The translations under genes and the position numbers were made by a program. From NCBI GenBank assembly GCA_052035915.1, contig JBPOHE010000062.1, positions 1 to 18,443 on the forward strand: a stretch of 18,443 nucleotides of DNA. Direction: 5' to 3'. Positions 13,793-18,443 of this stretch are shown here, piece by piece. This DNA comes from JBPOHE01 sp052035915. GTDB taxonomy: Bacteria > Pseudomonadota > Gammaproteobacteria > Chromatiales > Chromatiaceae. Position 1 is the first letter of the stretch. Every line of letters starts with the position of its first letter. The notes below the pieces were generated by a model. The model was not told the DNA's origin. It saw only the letters and a list, made by a program, of their open reading frames with translations, and did no database searches.

Positions 13793-14974
13793 TCAGGCCC
13801 AGGGTGGTTGTCCCATCGGCGGCTGGGGCAACCGCTGCCAGGGTTCTTGCCCGGGACCGCCGGGACGGAGCCCGGGTTGTTGCAGGCGGTCGAGGATCTG
13901 CTCCGCCAGGAGCGGGGCGAAGGCCAGCTTGGTGGGCCAGCCGACCAGAAATCCTTCACCGCCCATGACGACGGCCGTCTCCGGCCGTTGCTGATGGGGT
14001 TGCCTGGGTTCGGCGCGATCGACGGCGAGGGTCGCCCAGCCCATCTCCGCCAAGGACAGCCAGGGAAACAAGGCCCGCACCTCCGCCCGCGCGGCGGCGA
14101 TCTGGGTCTCGGCGTTCTTGCTCACCCCGGTCTCGGCCAGGTCGCCGCCGAGATACCAGAGCTGTTGGCCGCCGGGTAGGGGGTAGGCGGTAATGGTCAG
14201 ACGCGGATTCACTCCGGCCCCCAGGCAATGGGCGAAGACGGGCGGCAATCTCCCCCGGACCATGACCATCTGCAAGGGTCGGCACTGGGTGGCGATCCCG
14301 CGTTCGCCGATACTTTCCAGCAGCCCGGCGTTGCCGGCCCCGGCGACGAAGATCAGCAGGCGGGCGTCGAGCCGGAGTTCATCCCCATCCGTCAGAGACA
14401 GTCGCAGCCCCGGGGCCGGACCGGCCTGGAGTTCGACCCGGGCTCCCTCCGGCAGTCTCCGCAGGCGTTCGCCCACCAGGGTCGTCAATCTCGCCACCAG
14501 GGAGGGGATGTCGAGGACAGGTTCGTGCAGGCGATAGAGATCGCCTTGAAATCCCGGGTGGTCGAAAGGCGCGGGCCGCTCGGTCGGTGCGATCCGGGTC
14601 ACCCGGCTGCGCAGGGTCTGGCTGGCGAACAGCCCGGCGAGACGGGAGAAGAGGGACTCGGTGGACCAGAGGTACTGATGGGGCGATAGCAGGCGGACGC
14701 CCCGCAGATCGAGTTCGCCTGTTCCGCCGAGACAGGAGCGCCAGCGATCCGGCATGGTGGCGAGGGCCTCGGAGGAGCCGGTGAGTTTCCCCAACAGGGC
14801 ATATTTGAGCCCGCCGTGAATGATGCCCTGGGAGGCCAGGGTCTGCAGGCCGCCCGTGTGCCCATTTTCCAACAAGAGCACATCATACCCCCGGGCGATG
14901 AGTCTGGCGGCGAGCCAGAGCCCGGAGATACCGGCGCCGAAGAGGAGACAGTCCAGTCTTGCGGTAGCCATCAT
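13793..14974 (-). CDS. FAD-dependent oxidoreductase (DAO / glycerol-3-phosphate dehydrogenase-like)
   Basis: A 393-residue flavoprotein. The N-terminal dinucleotide-binding motif is CLLFGAGISGLWLAARLIARGYDVLLLENG, with the GxGxxG glycines and the terminal acidic residue. Next comes a segment typical of DAO-family oxidoreductases, LASQGIIHGGLKYALLG. A later Rossmann strand LLIFVAGAGNAGLLESIG and the substrate-side block YPLPGGQQLWYLGGDLAETG complete the fold. The substrate is not known. The ATG at 14974 is preferred because GGGGGAG lies 7 nt upstream; the TTG at 14980 is less likely. It begins 22 nt after the hldE stop, so it is the second gene of an hldE operon. The C-terminal tail is proline-rich (RLPQPPMGQPPWA) and ends against a MITE-like repeat, so the original end may differ. 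Confidence 0.82.
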   Translation of the reverse strand: MMATARLDCLLFGAGISGLWLAARLIARGYDVLLLENGHTGGLQTLASQGIIHGGLKYALLGKLTGSSEALATMPDRWRSCLGGTGELDLRGVRLLSPHQYLWSTESLFSRLAGLFASQTLRSRVTRIAPTERPAPFDHPGFQGDLYRLHEPVLDIPSLVARLTTLVGERLRRLPEGARVELQAGPAPGLRLSLTDGDELRLDARLLIFVAGAGNAGLLESIGERGIATQCRPLQMVMVRGRLPPVFAHCLGAGVNPRLTITAYPLPGGQQLWYLGGDLAETGVSKNAETQIAAARAEVRALFPWLSLAEMGWATLAVDRAEPRQPHQQRPETAVVMGGEGFLVGWPTKLAFAPLLAEQILDRLQQPGLRPGGPGQEPWQRLPQPPMGQPPWA

Positions 14975-14996
14975 GCACAATCTCCCCCGTACAACT

Positions 14997-16445
14997 TCAG
15001 GGGCGGGGACCGGAGATAGGCCCCTCCTGGAGGCTCTGGATCAGACCCGTGGTCGAGCAGCCGTCCACATAGCCCATCACCAGCACCTGTCCGCCGCCGG
15101 CCCGCACGCAGGCGGCCCCGGGGATGCGATCCGGATCGTTATCCCCGCCCTTGACCAGGAAGTCCGGTTGCAGACGGCAGATCAGCCGCTCGGGGGTGTC
15201 CTCGGCGAAGGCCACCACCCAGTCGACGCAGGCCAGGGCCGCCAGGACAGTCATGCGCTGGACCAGGGGGTTCACCGGCCGTTGGGTGCCCTTGAGTTGA
15301 CGCACCGAGGCATCGGTATTCACCGCCACCACCAGGCGATCCCCCAGACGGCTGGCTTGTTCGAGATAAGTCACATGGCCGGCATGGAGGATGTCGAAAC
15401 AGCCGTTGGTGAAGACGACTTTCTCGCCCCGGGCGCGGATCGCGGCCAGGATGGCCGCCAGCTCGTCTTCTTCCAGTATCCCCCGCCTGGCTACCTGGTG
15501 CTCATGGACGGCCTGTTCCAATTCGGGGATGGACAGGGTTGCCGTCCCCAGTTTGCCGACCACGATCCCGGCCGCCAGGTTGGCCAGGGGGATGGCCGCC
15601 TCCAGACCCAGCCTGGCCGCGAGACAGGCCGCCAGGACCGCGATCACCGTATCTCCGGCGCCGGTGACGTCATAGACATCCCGGGCATGGGTCGGCAGGT
15701 GCCTGGGCTCCTGCCGATCGGCGATCAAGGTCATGCCCTGTTCGCCCCGGGTGATGAGCAAGGCGCCCAGTTCAAGCTCCCCGACCAGTCGACGGCCCTG
15801 CTCGATCAGCCTGGCCTCGTCTCCGGCACAGGGTCCGACCACCGCCTCGAATTCGGCGAGATTGGGGGTCAGCAGCGAGGCGCCGCGATATTTACCGAAA
15901 TCCCGGCCCTTGGGGTCTGCCAGTACCAGCTTGCCGCCCGCCCGGGCCAGCTCGATGAGTCGCTGCGGTTGCGCCAGGGTGCCCTTGGCATAGTCCGAGA
16001 GCACCACCACATCCACCGCCCTGAGGTGATCTTCAAACTCCTTGACCAAAAGATCGTCCGTCGCCGGGAGGAGCGGTTCCTCGAAATCGAGCCGCATCAG
16101 TTGCTGATGGCGGCTGGTCACCCTGAGCTTGGTGATGGTGGGACGGCCGGACAGGGCGATGAGATGGGTGTCCACGCCCCGGCTTTGGAGGATCTCGGTC
16201 AGTCTTTCCGCCGCTTCGTCCTGGCCGACCAGGCCCAGCAGCCGCACGCCACCTCCCAGGGCGGCAATATTGAGGGCGACATTGGCGGCCCCTCCAGGTC
16301 GCCATTCCTCCCGTTCCACCCGGACCACGGGCACCGGGGCCTCCGGCGAGATGCGCGAGGTGGCGCCGTGCCAATAGCGATCGAGCATGACATCGCCGAT
16401 CACCAGGACACGGGCGGAGGAGAAATTCGGAATGTCGATGGACAT
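14997..16445 (-). CDS. hldE: Bifunctional heptose 7-phosphate kinase / heptose 1-phosphate adenylyltransferase HldE
   Basis: HldE makes ADP-heptose for the LPS inner core: the N-terminal half phosphorylates D-glycero-D-manno-heptose 7-phosphate, and the C-terminal half transfers AMP. It has 482 residues (E. coli HldE 477). The PfkB/ribokinase half has GGAANVALN (residues 51-59) and the catalytic DVTGAGDT (259-266). The cytidylyltransferase half has TNGCFDILHAGH (346-357), with the HxGH nucleotide-binding signature, then GDRLVVAVNTDASVRQLKG and LVKGGDND. Both domains are intact. It is divergent from the kinase-fold gene at 16553 and followed by the FAD oxidoreductase. The 107-bp gap upstream should hold both divergent promoters. 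Confidence 0.96.
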   Translation of the reverse strand: MSIDIPNFSSARVLVIGDVMLDRYWHGATSRISPEAPVPVVRVEREEWRPGGAANVALNIAALGGGVRLLGLVGQDEAAERLTEILQSRGVDTHLIALSGRPTITKLRVTSRHQQLMRLDFEEPLLPATDDLLVKEFEDHLRAVDVVVLSDYAKGTLAQPQRLIELARAGGKLVLADPKGRDFGKYRGASLLTPNLAEFEAVVGPCAGDEARLIEQGRRLVGELELGALLITRGEQGMTLIADRQEPRHLPTHARDVYDVTGAGDTVIAVLAACLAARLGLEAAIPLANLAAGIVVGKLGTATLSIPELEQAVHEHQVARRGILEEDELAAILAAIRARGEKVVFTNGCFDILHAGHVTYLEQASRLGDRLVVAVNTDASVRQLKGTQRPVNPLVQRMTVLAALACVDWVVAFAEDTPERLICRLQPDFLVKGGDNDPDRIPGAACVRAGGGQVLVMGYVDGCSTTGLIQSLQEGPISGPRP

Positions 16446-16552
16446 GCTGTGAACCGCCGGTTAACCTGCCTTCATGTTACCACAGGCCGCCTGCCGCACC
16501 CGCCGGGCGCAGAGAAGGGCCGTCACCTCCCAACCCTGTTTCGACGATTGGC

Positions 16553-17239
16553 ATGTTTCGGACCCTTCGTACCCTCTCCGCCGAGGAATTTGAACGCCTG
16601 ACCGCCGGCACCCAGGTGTTGGAGCAGGACCGGCATGGCCCCAAGGTGCTGCTCAGGCCGGATCGGCGCGTCATCAAGCTGTTTCGCCGCAAGCGGCTCC
16701 TCAGTTCCGGCAATCTCATCCCCTATGCCTCGCGTTTCTTCCGCAACGCGGGGCGCTTGCAAAGTTATGGCATACCGAGCTTGCAGGTGGAGGCGGCCTA
16801 CCGTTGTCCGGCGGTGGAGCGGGATCTGGTGATCTATCCCTGGCTACCCGGCCAACCCCTGCGGGAGGTCTTCGCCAAGAGTGGGGGCAACCGGGAATTG
16901 GTGGAACGCTTGGCGACCTTCATCGCCCTGCTGCACTACAAGGGGATCTATTTCCGTTCCCTGCACCTCGGCAACGTCCTCTTGCAACCGGACGGTGAGC
17001 TGGCGCTCATCGACGTGGCGGATCTGCGCTTCAAGTGGCTGCCGATGGGGCCGATTTCACGGGCGCGCAATTTCCGCCACCTGTTCCGCTATGCCGAGGA
17101 TCGTGCCGCCCTGGCCAAATGGGGTCTCGACTTCTTTTTCCGCATCTATCTGCTTCGTTCCGGCATCTCTCCCTGGGCGGCCAGGGTGCTGATGCAGCGC
17201 TTGTTCATCCAACGCGGCACCCGGGTAGAAAGCCGGTGA
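16553..17239 (+). CDS. Kinase-fold protein of the LPS core kinase / toluene-tolerance (Kdo/WaaP, InaA-like) group
   Basis: A 228-residue protein with the C-lobe signature of the Kdo/WaaP/InaA kinase clan: ATFIALLHYKGIYFRSLHLGNVLL, then PDGELALIDVADLRFKWLP. The catalytic-loop region normally carries an Asp (HxDxHxxN). Here it reads FRSLHLGN, so the usual base position is Ser while the Asn and the following metal-binding Asp (LIDVAD) remain. I recall close relatives annotated as toluene tolerance proteins that also read FRSLHLGN, so this may be a family feature and not damage. Its position beside hldE suggests a role in LPS core assembly; that is inference. No strong SD precedes ATG 16553. The C-terminus is basic (FIQRGTRVESR). 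Confidence 0.75.
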   Translation: MFRTLRTLSAEEFERLTAGTQVLEQDRHGPKVLLRPDRRVIKLFRRKRLLSSGNLIPYASRFFRNAGRLQSYGIPSLQVEAAYRCPAVERDLVIYPWLPGQPLREVFAKSGGNRELVERLATFIALLHYKGIYFRSLHLGNVLLQPDGELALIDVADLRFKWLPMGPISRARNFRHLFRYAEDRAALAKWGLDFFFRIYLLRSGISPWAARVLMQRLFIQRGTRVESR

Positions 17240-17273
17240 GGTGAGCAACCGCGGCGCCATCCGGGTCAGAAAA

Positions 17274-17288
17274 GGGAATACCCTTCCC
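17274..17288 (+). terminator. Weak hairpin after the kinase-fold gene
   Basis: GGGAA (17274-17278) pairs with TTCCC (17284-17288), and GTTCGGTTTT follows. A short stem with a displaced T tract, 35 nt after the stop, is a weak terminator candidate. Confidence 0.35.
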
Positions 17289-17336
17289 GTTCGGTTTTGC
17301 CTGGTCGGCGGGGGAAGGGCTGGCGCCTGGACCCGC

Positions 17337-17378
17337 GCTGGGACGGCGAGGCGTGCAGCGAATCCCAGCCCTACGAGC
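17337..17378. repeat. Shorter copy of the REP-like repeat found at 1073-1176
   Basis: GCTGGGA (17337-17343) and TCCCAGC (17363-17369) frame a core containing GAGGCGT and GCGAA, followed by CTACGAGC. The order GCTGG...GAGGCGT...GCGAA.CCCAG...TACGAGC is the same as in the repeat overlapping the STAND gene end. It lies in the 365-bp gap between two convergent genes. Confidence 0.5.
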
Positions 17379-17413
17379 GACGGCAAGCCGACGCCTACAC
17401 ATGGACTCGTTTT

Positions 17414-17534
17414 CGGGCACGGGCTCTGTGGCCCGGTTTTTCGTTCTCTGATGGAGAACAATTAACATTTTATCGAGCTATTGTTCTCCTAATAAGAACG
17501 AAAACGGCCATTTTCCGCCGAGGCCCGGTGCCCG
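17414..17534. repeat. Composite palindromic repeat, copy D
   Basis: A 121-bp nested palindrome bounded by CGGGCAC and GTGCCCG. The left hairpin is GTTCTC-TGAT-GGAGAACAAT (17443-17462). The right hairpin is ATTGTTCTCCTAATAAGAAC followed by GAAAAC. The reverse complement of the right hairpin matches the left hairpin of copy B in 20 of 21 positions, and GAGCTATTGTTCTC is shared with copy B. It lies between the convergent kinase-fold and Uma2 genes and carries a terminator stem in its left arm. Confidence 0.82.
17420..17441 (+). terminator. Intrinsic terminator in the left arm of repeat copy D
   Basis: CGGGC (17420-17424) pairs with GCCCG (17431-17435) around the loop TCTGTG, and TTTTT follows at 17437-17441. 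It lies 180 nt after the kinase-fold gene stop. Confidence 0.6.
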
Positions 17535-17603
17535 TCGGCTGACGATGAGCCAGCGCCTCTACCGAGACGCTGAGTTTTGGCCCCGTCCTTTCTCGACGAA
17601 GAC

Positions 17604-18173
17604 TCAGGGGAGGAGCTGGGCGACTTGGATGTTGACGCCGGCGAGGCTCAGGGTCTCGCCTTTGCCGAGCACCCGCGGCTCTTCTTCTCCCTGACGCTGG
17701 AGATGGAGGCTACCCCCTTCGAGGTCGAGCACCCAGACCTCGGGGATGGCGTGGCGCAGATAAAGGGGGAGTTTGATGTGGCGGTCGTACTTGAAAGAGA
17801 CATCAGCCACTTCCAGCACCAGGAGGATTTCCTCCGGGCCGGGGTGGTGCTGGGAGTAGTCGCGATCCAGGGCCAGCACCAAGTCCGGTTGAGGCTCACT
17901 GCGGGGGCCGAGGAAGATGGGGTCCTGCACCCGTATTAGGTAACGGTTACCGAAATGGCGGTAAAAAAGCTGGGTAATTCTGTTGAGAGTAAACGCATGC
18001 AGGGTGCCTATGGGCGCCATGTCGGTAATCTCCCCTTCGATCAGTTCCACCCGGCTCGTTTCGTCCAGCAAGCGGGTCTCGGCCATGCGGTGGTACTCCG
18101 CCACCGTCCAGAGGTGTGGTCGAGGCGGGGCGGCGGACTGGGGGATGGGTTCGCTACGCAAGCTTGGGCGCAT
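17604..18173 (-). CDS. Uma2 family protein (DUF820), PD-(D/E)XK nuclease fold
   Basis: A 189-residue Uma2-family protein. Family members share a restriction-endonuclease-like fold, often occur in many copies per genome, and have no settled function. Signatures are WTVAEYHRMAE, SRVELIEGEITDMAPIG, a putative active site with Asp97 in QPDLVLAL and Glu121 in ILLVLEVAD, and the block YDRHIKLPLYLRHAIPEVWVLDL. All expected acidic residues are present, so it is probably intact. The start ATG at 18173 is preceded by GGAAGGA (8-nt spacing) and by a TATAAT hexamer on the minus strand (18225-18230). These control elements lie inside the palindrome at 18169-18443. It is convergent with the kinase-fold gene across repeat copy D. 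Confidence 0.87.
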   Translation of the reverse strand: MRPSLRSEPIPQSAAPPRPHLWTVAEYHRMAETRLLDETSRVELIEGEITDMAPIGTLHAFTLNRITQLFYRHFGNRYLIRVQDPIFLGPRSEPQPDLVLALDRDYSQHHPGPEEILLVLEVADVSFKYDRHIKLPLYLRHAIPEVWVLDLEGGSLHLQRQGEEEPRVLGKGETLSLAGVNIQVAQLLP

Positions 18174-18224
18174 GGCTGTGGTCCTTCCTAAGAGCTAGAT
18201 AGGCTCGGTTTGTCTGTATCATAA

Positions 18225-18230
18225 ATTATA
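18225..18230 (-). promoter_or_regulatory. Candidate -10 hexamer for the Uma2 gene
   Basis: TATAAT on the minus strand, about 52 nt before the start codon, in an AT-rich stretch. The -35 region is a poor match to TTGACA. The same hexamer is mirrored on the plus strand at 18382-18387. Confidence 0.4.
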
Positions 18231-18381
18231 GATAGCACAAGAAGGATCAGATAATTTTATTTGAGAGTGCCTTTTGACCGGAAACCTCTCAACCTGATCC
18301 ACCGGCACGGTGGATCAGGTCGAGAGGTTCCCGGTCAAAAGGCACTCTCAAATAAAATTATCTGATCTTTTAAGTGCTATC

Positions 18382-18443
18382 TATAATTTATGATACAGAC
18401 AAACCGAGCCTATCTAGCTCTTTGGAAGGACCACAGCCATGCG
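18382..18443 (+). promoter_or_regulatory. Mirrored promoter, SD and start codon pointing out of the window
   Basis: TATAAT (18382-18387), GGAAGGA (18424-18430) and ATG (18439-18441) repeat, on the plus strand, the exact layout upstream of the minus-strand Uma2 gene. The window stops after ATGCG, the same first five bases as the Uma2 gene. A second, divergent Uma2-like gene probably begins here, but only its start codon is visible. Confidence 0.45.

Larger units (their letters stand above)
18169..18443. repeat. 275-bp near-perfect palindrome spanning the Uma2 promoter region, reaching the window edge
   Basis: Two 136-bp arms (18169-18304 and 18308-18443) are reverse complements with about seven mismatches and no indels, around the loop GCA. 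Mismatches cluster at 18238-18244 against its mirror (four), with single differences near 18190, 18272 and 18281. The left arm covers the first bases and the promoter region of the Uma2 gene. The right arm repeats them in the opposite direction and ends in ATGCG. The palindrome may continue outside the window. The innermost part alone forms a long GC-rich cruciform around GATCCACC. Confidence 0.9.

Noticed and set aside
14820..16601. Plus-strand open frame of about 590 codons across hldE
   Set aside because: Antisense to the complete HldE kinase and nucleotidyltransferase domains; no protein family features.
433..17534. CRISPR array or phage attachment sites
   Set aside because: The repeats are dispersed over 17 kb, palindromic, and not separated by uniform spacers. 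No cas or integrase gene is present.

Overview
The window is GC-rich DNA from a free-living Gammaproteobacterium, most likely a Chromatiales-type (purple sulfur or related) lineage. This is inferred from the heme d1 gene nirJ, a 853-residue MutS, the fused HldE, a DsbC, Uma2 and VapBC genes, and many dispersed palindromic repeats. No rRNA, tRNA or CRISPR array was seen. The genus cannot be fixed by eye.

Layout. 1-392: the 3' end of nirJ (SPASM domain), then about 780 bp without an intact gene, holding a palindromic repeat, an IS30-type transposase remnant and a REP-like repeat. 1168-4670, minus strand: a compact island of vapB, vapC and a TIR-STAND-TPR protein resembling bacterial NLR-type defence proteins. 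VapB and VapC overlap by 17 nt, and VapC ends 9 nt before the TIR gene. Both vapC and the TIR gene carry a frameshift. 5026-5774, minus: a Nudix hydrolase and a cupin, two bases apart. 5862-8276, plus: an unassigned P-loop protein, a divergent MetA-type homoserine O-acyltransferase and a DUF971 protein. 8599-11471, plus: a small cupin and mutS. 11535-13058, minus: dsbC followed by a two-FHA-domain protein, convergent with mutS. 13059-13792: non-coding, with an AT-rich island and a MITE-like inverted repeat. 13793-16445, minus: hldE (LPS core heptose) and an FAD oxidoreductase. 16553-17239, plus: a kinase-fold protein of the Kdo/WaaP/InaA type, divergent from hldE. 17604-18173, minus: a Uma2 protein whose 5' end and promoter region form one arm of a 275-bp palindrome reaching the window edge.

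The most unusual content is outside the housekeeping genes. (i) A family of four composite palindromes (433-545, 4893-5004, 8333-8455, 17414-17534) is built from inverted GTTCT...AGAACAAT hairpins inside GC-rich, partly terminator-like arms, and each copy lies downstream of a gene. (ii) The VapBC/TIR-STAND cluster is broken in two places. (iii) The terminal palindrome mirrors a complete promoter, SD and start codon. (iv) Several repeats touch or interrupt coding ends: one supplies the last codons and stop of the STAND gene, one is inserted in frame inside it, and one abuts the stop of the FAD oxidoreductase.
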